From: Leptoclinus maculatus
Taxonomy: Eukaryota; Chordata; Actinopteri; Perciformes; Stichaeidae
NCBI GenBank assembly: GCA_032191485.1
Contig: JAVDOI010000002.1
Location: 7,271,577 to 7,335,576, forward strand
DNA: 64,000 nt
Direction of reading: 5' to 3'
The notes under the pieces were generated by a model. That model saw only the letters and a program-made list of their open reading frames with translations, did not search any database and was not told the origin of the DNA. Below, in pieces: positions 13,801 to 24,046 of this stretch. Position 1 is the stretch's first letter, and every line of letters starts with the position of its first letter. Made by a program: the position numbers and the translations under genes.

Positions 13801-15034
13801 CAGCCTTATCTGCCTCCTGTCAGACCCTCCCGAAGGCTAGAAGAAGATGAGGAGAAACTTTGAAATCTCTAATGAGCGTCTAATGACTCATTCACAGCTG
13901 AGCATATCATTGCTCCGCACAAATTAAAATGATGCCAGTGAACCTTCTTATCTGTGAACTGTTCTTTAACCTCGCCTACAGTGTTGCACTCGTGGCCGAC
14001 TTGCGGGCTTTTCCTCATGCCTTGCACTGTAATCTAGGTTTTGCCTGATGGCAGTTTAACTGTCATGAGTATGTCCAGTAATTTTAGCCTTTCATACGCT
14101 GCAGTTTCAGTGACCTAAATTTATTCCAGCGGTCCCGTTGGCTACTTTTGGGGGGGGAAAAGAGCAGAATCTCTAAACCAAATATATTTGAAAAAGCCAG
14201 TAATGTGGTTGTGATTATTCTGTCTCATTCTGCCTCTCGACTCACTCTCTCACTCTCTCCCCTCTTTTTCTCCCAGGGGAAAGTTTGCGGTGGTGAAAAA
14301 GTGCATTGAGAAGGCGACGGGGAAGCAGTGCGCTGCAAAGTTCCTGCGAAAGCGAAGGAAGGGCGAGGACTGCCGCATGGACATCTTAAACGAGATCGCC
14401 GTGCTGGAGTCGGCCAAGGCAAACCCCTATGTGGTGGCGCTGCACGAGGTCTACGAAACCAACAACGAAATCATCCTCGTCCTGGAGTGGTAAGACGACA
14501 CTGGACGTTACATAAACAACACAAAAGTTCACTAAAATGGCCTTTTTAAGCTTTCCTCTGTGTTTGAGCCATGCCAGGTAAAATAGGGGATAGAATCATC
14601 CAAATCATTTGAATGATCACTCACTAAACTTTCCACGAGTGGATTTTTTTCCCCCATACAACATGCCTGAGCGAACAAACCTGAACAAACTGTCTTTTAG
14701 AAAAGTCCCCAAACACATTTACTCATTTCTACTTAACAGGCATCAACACAACTTCACTTCACAATGCAACATCCTGTGTGTTGCGTGACGAGAATGTCAC
14801 CGCGTTGGTGTTTTCATGTGAATTGTCAGCTTTTATCTCAATCTGTCTGCTCTGTGAAAAAAAAAAAAAACCTCTCTCGCTTTGAGTTATGTGCTGGTTG
14901 CTGAGAGCACAGCTGCAAGTCACTCAAGTCTTTCTCACCTCACCTCAAAGAAAAAAAAAAAACAACCCACACACGCACGTGTGTGAAATGCATAGCGCTC
15001 GCACTATTGTGACATGACTTCAGCCTTCAATGGA

Positions 15035-15116
<82 letters not shown>

Positions 15117-18100
15117 GTGGTTAGCTGCTTGTCTCGTCGTAGCCTCGGCACCTCGGTTTCTTGTTATGCGAAATGTCAGGAACTGTCACTTTAAATACCG
15201 ACGTGGCAGAACTGCACCGAGCTCACTGTGTGGAAAAATAGCGATGTGTCGAGCTACAAATGAGTCAGTTTACAGCCCTCTGTGAGAACTTACTGCTCAG
15301 TGCTCCAGACTCAACACACCAGGTGAAGTTCAGTGATTGTTCAGTGATCCGGCAAGGTCACCCCGGCTGTCTGGCCCTGGTCTGTTGCGGTCGGGTGTTA
15401 ACTGACACGATGCATATCCAGTACGTGTTCTCTGACCGCTCTAATGACGGCCTCTAATTAGGATTTCGGAGAAGACACTTAGCATCTTAATTACCTCGCT
15501 CGCCTCATTACAGGGAGATAACGCGGGGCAATTACGCTTCAGCCACGTCCCCCTGACCCTGTTCCTGAACTGCTCGCTGCTCAGGCAGGAAGCCCTCCCC
15601 TGCCCAGTCCTCAGTAGTCATCCCAATCCCAGACATGGAATGCCTCCTCAGAACAAAGGTCTCTCTGTGGGGGGGGGGGGGGGGGGGGGATGTGTTTGAC
15701 CTCTGACTGAAGTGTGAAAGGGGAAGTCGCACCACAGTTCACCCCCTGCATGCCTGCAGAGAAAACATAGCAGGAGGTCAGTGGGCAACAGTTCCTCTTT
15801 GGCCTCCAAGTGGAGCTGCTCTCTTTGCGCCTCAGATCAAGCAGCTCGCACATGCACAATATTTTTATAACTTAAAGAGCTCCGTTTTCAAATGCCAGCT
15901 CGTGCTTTTTTTTTCAGTTTTTCCCTCTATCGCACTGTACGTTTGTCCTAAAAGCTCCAGTGAAACCTCGCAGCGAGACCAATCGGCCGCCGCAAAGCTG
16001 CAGCTTCAAACTGTCTGACCTCAGCATGAGTTTCAAGAATTGCAAACCATTTTCTATTTCCTGTGGGTTTAAATGCAAGCAGCAAGCAAGGCTCCCAAAA
16101 GTAGCACACACCACCACTCGGGTATAAAGTGTTATGCACACACGCGGGCATACACACACACACACGCGCGCATACACACACACGCGCTCTTCTTGTAGCC
16201 GCAACCACATCCACGGTAATGTCAGAGAAATGGATGCTAGAAGCTGAATTCTAATCATCTTGGAGAGCTCCAGCGTGCGTCAGTACCAGAGAAACCCCCA
16301 GCATAATGACTAGTTAGAGAAATGGTCACTTTGATGAAAAATGTAGGTGCATCACGATTTTTTTTTGATTTTTTTTTTGTGCGTTTCTGGAGAATTAATC
16401 ACTGTGACCCTAATCCAGGAAGCAGTCTTTCGTTTCCTGCGCTAAAGGAAAGTGTACAGTAAAAAAGTCAGCCAAGAAGGGTTTTGACCAAACAACCTCT
16501 CCTTCAGAGCGAAAAAGGAGGTTGACTTGGTTTACTGCTGATATGGAGAAATGCTTAATATGTTCCCAAGCTCGTGCCTCCGAATGGTTGTTTAGCTCCT
16601 CCGTGTCCTCGCTAATGTTGGCAGCAGCAGGTTTTGTCTCGCAACTCGGTGCCTCCCTGCACACTGTAGTAGTGTGTACATTATTAACTCTCTTAGAAGG
16701 AAGGGGAGCGCGGAGACAGTATTCAGACTTCAGGGGAAGTATCAGATCATTCCTAAGTGCTTGGCCAGAATGTGTGCAGACTGTTGAATTTAAACAAGAT
16801 GGCCTTTATCAAGATTTTAAACCCTCTCGAGCGCTCTGTTGACAGCTTAACGAAGCTATTAAAACACGTTGTCAAGCAATTAATTGTTCAGACAGGTACG
16901 GAAATAGTTCAATGTCCGTGTTAAGTTGACACATTCAATATAACACCGAGAGGCAGGATTGTTTTTTTCTATTGCAGTTTTTTCAACTTGCTCGCTTCCT
17001 CTCCTGAATGAAAACACTATAGGCTTGCTTGCATTTCATTTACACATGCAGATCAATGCAGTTTCACTGTCTGTCTCCACTGCTCTCATGTTAGCAACAA
17101 GCGGGGTAGGTGGCAGGTCAAGGAATGTGTGCTGGGAGCAAAAAAATAAATAAAAGGAAGATTATATGGACCAATGACGGATATCCTCGAAATCCCCCCA
17201 AAACATGGTTGCTATTTTCACAGCTGAGGATAGTAGTAGAAGGAGTGGGGGGGGGGGGGGGGGCTGGTTATGTAACAGTCGTGCCCAGGGCCTGGTCACG
17301 AAAATGTCCTCTGAAGATAAAAAGCATGTGTGCCATCTAAATCCCCCACACATGGTCCTAGTTTTTGTGGGCAAACTGTCGGCTTCAGGCATTGATCTGA
17401 CTGATGGAGCATCCAACGTAAATCCACCATGTCTCCGCTTTACTTAACTTTGTTACACAAGCGTAGCAAGACCAGGCAGGACTCTGACTATTCCTTCCAC
17501 AAAAATGTGAGAAGTTGTCATTGAGTTGTCTAACTACTAAATTCCACACAAAAAACCCCCGGCTAATCCCTGACATTTAATTTGTTTTGAACAAACAAGC
17601 GAAAAACTATGCAGGCTGAGGCGCACACAGTATCTAGTTACCAACCTGACACAACCCCTCTGCCACCCTCTGTGGCTAATTTATAGCTTAAGATTCCTTT
17701 CTACTTTTAAGAAAATGTTTTGATCAGTTATTCAGAGTTTGCTTCTGTTGATTTAGTTTACCCGCAGTATATCAGGCTGTATAGCCGTATCTGCATCAGC
17801 TGTAAGCTGATATGACCTTTCTTATCTCCAGTATCTTATCTCCCATTGCTAATGGGAAGGCACATGTGGGAATTCTAAAATTATATTGATTCACGTTGGA
17901 CTCGCATGCTATGCGTGGATGTGGATGGACTTTGTTCCTCCAAGTCAAAGTACACTCGTGAGGAGACGGGGTGTTGTGTAATTTTAAAGACACTGGAAAT
18001 TACTTATGGTTTCTGAGACTGTTCAAATGGGACGAGTAGGAATTTATTATAACAAGTTAAACAGAATAATCAAAAATGAAAGTAAGCCAAACTGAACTCC

Positions 18101-20540
18101 ACTGGGTGGCTGCGCAGCTCCTTTTTCTTCTCATCCTCTCCGTGTTTTGTTTTCTCAGTTTTCCTTCCTGTGCTTTCCTTCCAGCGCCGCCGGTGGCGAA
18201 ATCTTCAACCAGTGTGTTGGCGATAACGACGAGGCCTTCACGGAGACAGATGTGATCCGGCTGGCCAAGCAGATCCTGACGGGAGTGGCCTTCCTGCATC
18301 GGAACAATGTGGTGCATCTGGATCTGAAAGTGAGCACACTGAAAGATTATATGACAATATAGGGCGGTCTATTCCCCCGAGTGGCAGCCTAAAGGAGATA
18401 CGAGTTCTGTTATGCAACCTCGACTCATTCACTGTGTCACGACCCCGTTCCCCACGAGGAATCAGTCGGTAAAGGAACCTCACTGAGCCGTCGTGTTTTC
18501 TTTAACGGCCTCCCCTGGGGGGTAACAAGGCAGTCATCGTTGAGGTTTTCTTTCTACATCGCATCTCGCAAATTAACCAAGCATCTGGTTTCTCAATACG
18601 TGTTATATGAGAGTAGGATGAGCTCAAAAGGAGCAGCTAGACGCTGACTGACGAACCCCAAAGACCCCAAATCCTCTTGGAACCAGTTACCTCAACTGCT
18701 TTGACTCATTCACGCCGCCATGTGATTACTGACCTCAGACGTCACTATGTACCATACCTCTGTCTGATTAGTGTGTGCGTCCTCCTCTCCAGCCCCAGAA
18801 CATCTTGCTGACCAGTGCCCGACCTCTGGGGGACATTCGCATTGTGGACTTTGGCTTGTCCAGACGCATGGACAACCTCACAGAGGTCAGGGAGATCCTG
18901 GGTACCCCCGAGTATGTTGGTGAGTCCTGATTTAAGGCCTTAAATACCCAGAATCACCTGTGTCTTTTCAATGTGAGGGCCATTTGTCAAGACTAACTGG
19001 GGCCATGTGTTTCTCTTGCAGCACCAGAGATCCTGAACTATGAACCCATTAGCACTGCAACAGACATGTGGTAAGTGTGCTACAGTAGTTAACGGGACTA
19101 TTTCCACTCATTTAGACCACTTTAGTCAGTTTTGCATCTGAGAATAAAAGACTTATTAAAGAAGTTGACATCACCTCCCTAATGTGCAACAGTCTAGACC
19201 TTTGACCACAAGACCATCTTTGCTTCATTCTACATCGCAGTTAATTCATGACTGACCGCAGCGCAGTGGAAGACAGACAAATGTGTCCCAAAACAGATTC
19301 CGTAACCATCACCGTGACAAACTGCCTCGTAACTTCCTTCCCTTTCTTCCTCCCCATCTGCTAGGAGTATCGGGGTTCTGACCTATGTCATGCTGACGGG
19401 CGAGTCGCCCTTCCTGGGCGACAACAAGCAGGTGACATTCCTCAACATCTCCCAAGTCAACGTCGACTACTCGCAGGACACGTTCGAGGGGATCTCCTCC
19501 CCGGCTGTTGACTTCATCAATACCTTGTTGGTTAAAAACCCCAGGTGAGCCAGTTTACTGTAAAGACGAAGATATCATCAGGAGTTCTGATTATGGTTCA
19601 AATGAAAAAAAGTTTCCTTCAGCGTCACTTTGATTGATTTAATCACCAAGGATGTGAGTCAGGTTTACACTGGCACGGAAGTGCATCCGCATGCGTCACA
19701 ATGAGTGTATGTGGTAACAAGATGTACGTCACTTCGACGGAAGTTTGCTTCCTTTGGCTGTAAACTCACCTAATTTTAAAGAAAAAGAAGGCCGCTGTCG
19801 TTGTGTTTTGACATTACACTGATGTGTCAGTTTTGTGTGTCAACATGTTAACGAAAGAATAGTTAAACTGAGGTGATTTTCAAGGGAAGCTTTGTAACCG
19901 TACTTCTGATTAACTTAGCTCTAACCCTAATTCTGATTGAGGGCTCCGAGACTGAGCCCGTACATTGTCGCCACAAAGTTGATGAAAAGTAGCAGCGGCC
20001 TCTGTCTCACATCCAGAGCCATAATCTCCAGTCAGTATCGTTTAATTGCAGTAAATTACTGGCGGCGTTGGAAAAAGTGGAAGATTCCTCAGTGTTGGAG
20101 TAATCGGTGGGAGATGGAGGGGGAAAAAACTTGAGAGCAAAAAAAAGTGCTTTTCTTTTGTGGTTTTCCGAGCCAGATTGAGTGAATCGGAAGATCCAGG
20201 CAATCCGTCGGTTATGTAAACTCTCCGGGAAATTCCAACTCATCCGCAGTGTTATTGTGTTTGTGTGTACAGGAAGAGAGCCACGGCAGAAGAATGCCTC
20301 AACCACCCCTGGCTGAACTCGCACCTCCACGCCAGGTCGGGCTCCTCTGTGGACGAGCCGGAGACGAGCCAGTCGGAGTCGGAGCCCGAGAGCCCGGCTC
20401 CCTCCCCCGAGCTGGACCCGATCGGGTCGTACCTGGCGTGCCCGGGCCAGGGTGGGCTGAAGACGGGCCGCGACGCCTTCTCCTTCAGCGAGCCACTCTT
20501 TCCCCCGCGGCCTGAGATAACGCAGGAGCTGATCTGCTGA
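10839..20540 (+). CDS. stk17a: STK17A-like (DRAK family) serine/threonine protein kinase, complete, 7 coding exons
   Basis: Coding exons: 10839-10951, 14277-14489, 18185-18329, 18793-18919, 19022-19070, 19365-19544, 20273-20540. They join in frame through GT-AG introns to 364 residues. The family is death-associated protein kinase related and pro-apoptotic; human members are largely nuclear. Visible motifs by my count: glycine loop GRGKF (37-41), ATP lysine CAAK (K59), catalytic HLDLKPQN (D155), DFG (176-178), APE (200-202), kinase domain about 30-290, then an acidic Ser/Pro/Glu-rich tail. The N-terminal IRADPF and the [12 protein letters not shown] segment resemble STK17A more than STK17B, while the ELIC C-terminus recalls STK17B. 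Codon 109, spanning exons 2 and 3, reads Cys in ILVLECAAGG where human homologues have Tyr. The start is the first ATG in frame. Fish have more than one STK17A-type gene, so the exact paralogue suffix is open. Confidence 0.93.
11993..12010 (+). repeat. Poly-G tract (18 bases)
   Basis: G homopolymer in intron 1 of the kinase gene, G on the transcribed-sense strand. Confidence 0.9.
12995..13013 (+). repeat. Poly-G tract (19 bases)
   Basis: G homopolymer in intron 1 of the kinase gene. The following 600 bases (13020-13640) are GC-rich and open in several frames on both strands, but show no splice-compatible conserved exon. Confidence 0.9.
15039..15117. repeat. (CT)n microsatellite with CTGT interruptions
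   Basis: About 79 bases of CT dinucleotides with several GTCTCT interruptions at the 3' end, in intron 2 of the kinase gene. Confidence 0.95.
15669..15689 (+). repeat. Poly-G tract (21 bases)
   Basis: G homopolymer in intron 2 of the kinase gene, on the sense strand. Confidence 0.9.
17247..17263 (+). repeat. Poly-G tract (17 bases)
   Basis: G homopolymer in intron 2 of the kinase gene, on the sense strand. Confidence 0.9.
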
Positions 20541-21900
20541 ACGGCTTCTTGGCAGGTGGAGAGAGACTGAGCGAAGTCGAACTTCGCGGAGCAGACGCTG
20601 AAAACCAGTGAGCCCCGCAGCTTCTTGGTATTGATCTGACTCAGGGCCACGCTATACGGATGCTGTACGCCTGCTGCTTCTACTGCTGTGATGTCTGTTG
20701 AGGCTCTGTGTGTGTAGTCTAATACCTCTGCATGTGTTTGAATAATCCTCGCTTCTCCGTGCTGATTTATGATTGTACGGAAGGAATGTGAGAGGAATAA
20801 AGATGCAGGAGATAAAGGGGGTGGGAGAAGAGACTCAAGGACTTTGTCGCAGGACTGCACTGCTGCCTTTAAAAGTGACGTGCTTTACACTGTGGCTAGT
20901 TCACCCCTGCACGCACACTGGTTTCTCTTTTTACCCAATTAGCCTCTTGGAACTGGGTTTCAGCGAGGAGGCAGCCTTGGGAAATGACTTCACTCACTGT
21001 GCGCTCTCATCAAAACACGTTATGCTTCGACTGACCCAGACATACCTTCTGTGATGAGTTTTGTTGAAGGATTTAAAGGGTTTTAACACATGGTTGTACT
21101 TAACTAAAGAATTAAAGCAAAGGACTGCTCCACTGTTTATTTATGTGTGTTTGTCATGTCACTTCACCCCCTAAAAGACACAAAGCCACATCAATGCCTG
21201 CGTTTTGAAATAGTAGCATTCTTTTTTTTTTTTTTTTTTTTTAAGGACAATCTGAAGCACTTTTTATTTTGTTATTGGACATGTTATAGTAGGAAACCAA
21301 AGGCTCTTCAAGCACAGTCAACTGTCACACAATGTACTGTACATGTTAACCATTTTACACAATCTACTGTTTTTGTCACATTACCTTTATTCACAAAGTG
21401 CCACCTGTTTTTTTCAACCTCACTTCTGTGTTAATATTACAGTTTTGCATTTGTATTGTTTTGTTGGCTATTGCACAAATTGCACAAGTTTTTTTTTTTT
21501 TTTTTACTTAACTGCAAGGTTGCCACAGGATTTCAGGCTCTTCAAATATTGTGAAAACATCAGTCTTGGAAAAAGGGGATGGCAGGGGTTGAAATTGTGA
21601 TTGTGCTCAACTGAAGATTTGTATAATTATGGGATGTTTGCCTTCAAATGCTCGGGAGCAGAGAAATTGGAAGGAATTTCTCAAACAAGTACTGAAATGT
21701 ATATTGTGAGTTAGTATTAAGATGAATCTGTAAAATAATTGATGTGTTTTCTTTGTTTTTTTTACATATGAATGTTAACATCATTATATCATTTCTTATC
21801 TTGTACGTTAACTTTTACTTATTCCTGTTTTCAGGCAGGTTTGCACTTGTCCTTGTGGACGCTATGTCAAAATGAATAAATGTTGATGGCATGCATTACA
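20541..21900 (+). other. stk17a: 3' UTR of the STK17A-like gene with polyadenylation signals
   Basis: After the stop at 20538-20540 the sequence turns AT-rich with long T runs (21222-21242, 21488-21505). AATAAA signals lie at 20796-20801 and 21875-21880, the latter inside AATGAATAAATGTTGATG. Either or both could set the mRNA end; the distal one would give a 3' UTR of about 1.35 kb. No other gene is seen in this stretch. Confidence 0.6.
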
Positions 21901-22299
21901 AAATGTAACAAAGAAAAATACAAGTGCATTTTGTATCAAACTATTATACTTTGTGTGATTTGTTTTTTGATTTATTATTATAGCAACATGACATTTAAAA
22001 TGAGCAGCATTACTTTATTTTCCAAGCAGTTAACTTGGCTCATTATTTTCTGATTTAATTTAAGGGATCAGTTACATCCAAACTGCAAAAGTGAAAAATT
22101 ATGATTCTAGATTTGGAAAACGACAAAACAACAAGAACCATGACTTAACAACAGATTTAGTGGGAACGTGCCTCAGTCTTTGAGTGAGGACATTGGGATT
22201 AGGCCTGCATGGAGGTAGTCTGAGACAAAGTCAGAGAGATAGGGGTAGGGAGGGAGGGAGAGTCAGAGACAAAGTCAGTCACTCTCAGCTCAATAGTCT

Positions 22300-23133
22300 C
22301 AGCTGAGAGTCTTTGTCTGATCCTGTTAGTACTAGCTGAGACTCTTTGGCTGATCCTGTTAGTACTAGCTGAGACTCTTTGTCTGATCCTGTTAGTACTA
22401 GCTGAGACTCTTTGTCTGATCCTGTTAGTACTAGCTGAGACTCTTTGTCTGATCATGTTAGTACTAGCTGAGACTTTGTCTGATCCTGTTAGTAGCTGAG
22501 ACTCTTTGTCTGATCCTGTTAATACCAGCTGAGAGTCTTTGTCTGATCCTGTTAGTACCAGCTGAGACTCTCTGTCTGATAGTGTTAATACCAGCTGAGA
22601 CTCTTTGTCTGATCCTGTTAATACCAGCTGAGACTCTCTGTCTGATAGTGTTAATACCAGCTGAGACTCTTTGTCTGATCCTGTTAATACCAGCTGAGAC
22701 TCTCTGTCTGATCCTGTTAATACCAGCTGAGAGTCTTTGTCTGATCCTGTTAGTACCAGCTGAGACTCTCTGTCTGATAGTGTTAATACCAGCTGAGACT
22801 CTTTGTCTGATCCTGTTAATACCAGCTGAGACTCTCTGTCTGATAGTGTTAATACCAGCTGAGACTCTTTGTCTGATCCTGTTAATACCAGCTGAGACTC
22901 TCTGTCTGATCCTGTTAATACCAGCTGAGACTCTCTGTCTGATAGTGTTAATACCAGCTGAGACTCTTTGTCTGATCCTGTTAATACCAGCTGAGACTCT
23001 CTGTCTGATAGTGTTAATACCAGCTGAGACTCTTTGTCTGATCCTGTTAATACCAGCTGAGAGTCTTTGTCTGATCCTGTTAGTACCAGCTGAGACTCTT
23101 TGTCTGATCCTGTTAATACCAGCTGAGAGTCTA
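22300..23133. repeat. Minisatellite, 33-bp unit, about 25 copies
   Basis: The unit is AGCTGAGACTCTTTGTCTGA followed by TCCTGTTAATACC. Two main variants alternate, one with CTTTGTCTGATCC and one with CTCTGTCTGATAG, making a 66-bp and longer higher-order pattern. The left copies carry GTACT in place of ATACC and include one shortened unit. Because 33 is a multiple of 3, frames stay open through the array, giving a 387-codon frame on the minus strand (22199-23362) and a 196-codon frame on the plus strand. I regard both as products of the repeat, not genes. Confidence 0.95.
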
Positions 23134-23399
23134 ACGGCAAGATCTTCTCTATACTGGGATGAGAGGGATTAAGAATTCCTGCTCCGATCATGAGAAAAAG
23201 TGTTCCGGCGTTTCTCAAGGCGTTCTCACTCACTAGGGAAATCAATTCCAGCATATTAGAAGGTCTGTGAGCATTCTCATGCAGCAACCGGAGGTTCCTG
23301 AAGCTTCTGTTGTCTGTTTGAGCTGGTGGTGGTTCATGGAGCACAGTTTCTGCTGGTGTCACTGGGGTTGAACTGGAACCATGATGAGACCTGATGAGA

Positions 23400-23630
23400 C
23401 CAGTCCCTGATGCGTTCAGGGACTGACGTACAGAGATGATGCGTTCAGGGACTGATGTACAGAGATGAATCGTTCAGAGACTGACGTACAGAGATGATGC
23501 ATTCAGGGACTGATGTACAGAGATGATGCGTTCAGGGACTGATGTACAGAGATGATGCGTTCAGGGACTGATGTACAGAGATGATGCGTTCAGGGACTGA
23601 CGTGCAGAGATGATGCGTTCAGGGACTGAC
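23400..23630. repeat. Minisatellite, about 29-bp unit, about 8 copies
   Basis: The unit GATGCGTTCAGGGACTGATG plus TACAGAGAT is repeated head to tail with a few substitutions (TGACG/TGATG, ATTCAG/GTTCAG). It sits between the 33-bp minisatellite and the PP2C fragment. Confidence 0.92.
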
Positions 23631-23650
23631 TTGTGTGTCGTCGACCAGGA

Positions 23651-23961
23651 CTCCCGGTGCTGAGAGGCTACGTAGCGGCGCGGTGAGCGTGAGGAGATGC
23701 AGGATGCTCACGTTCTGCTGCCGGACATGAGCGGCCATCTTTCAGAGATCCCGGCAGAGAGGAAACTCGAGCGTAAGTCCTCCAAACAGGAAGTCGTCAT
23801 CAACAGGAAGTCGTCTTCTCTCTGATGTTTCCTCCTTCCTGTCTTCCTTGCAGGTCTCGTGTTTCCTACTTCGCCGTGTTCGACGGTCACGGAGGAGCTC
23901 GAGCCTCCCGATTCACTGCCGAGCATCTCCACCACGTTCTGGCCAAGAAGTTCACCAGCGG
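23651..23961 (+). pseudogene. ILKAP-like PP2C phosphatase fragment, two exons, frame-disrupted
   Basis: Two blocks resemble consecutive exons of integrin-linked-kinase-associated phosphatase, a PP2C (PPM) enzyme. The first (23651-23770) reads LPVLRGYVAAR, then, one base out of frame, GEREEMQDAHVLLPDMSG, ending at a CGAGC|GTAAGT donor. The second (23853-23961), after TTCCTTGCAG, reads SRVSYFAVFDGHGG and continues to LAKKFTS at a GGTGAG donor. DGHGG is the PP2C metal-binding motif. Relative to the human order AERKGEREEM, about five bases appear lost, shifting the frame; the phase at the junction also fails to match the GEREEM frame. No other PP2C exon is seen nearby, so this looks like a partial duplicated copy. 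An assembly error inside a true gene is less likely but possible. Confidence 0.75.
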
Positions 23962-23979
23962 TGAGATTTAAAGGGACAG

Positions 23980-24046
23980 TACACCTTTTAATAATAATAA
24001 CTTTCTTTATATAGCACCTTTAAAAACATAGTTTACAAAGTACATT
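23980..24046. repeat. SINE/LINE tail-like fragment
   Basis: ATAATAATAACTTTCTTTAT followed by ATAGCACCTTTAAAA and TTTACAAAGTAC matches the wording of a common fish retroposon tail. It sits directly after the PP2C fragment, so a retroposon inserted or broke there. Confidence 0.45.

Noticed and set aside
20252..20860. 202-codon minus-strand open frame opposite the kinase's last exon
   Set aside because: It is the GC-rich antisense shadow of the real exon 20273-20540.
22582..23172. 196-codon plus-strand open frame (LIPAETLCLI repeats)
   Set aside because: It is the same minisatellite read on the other strand.
22199..23362. 387-codon minus-strand open frame
   Set aside because: It is open because the 33-bp unit is a multiple of three; the opposite strand is open too. 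No splice context, signal or known domain is visible, so I do not call it a gene.
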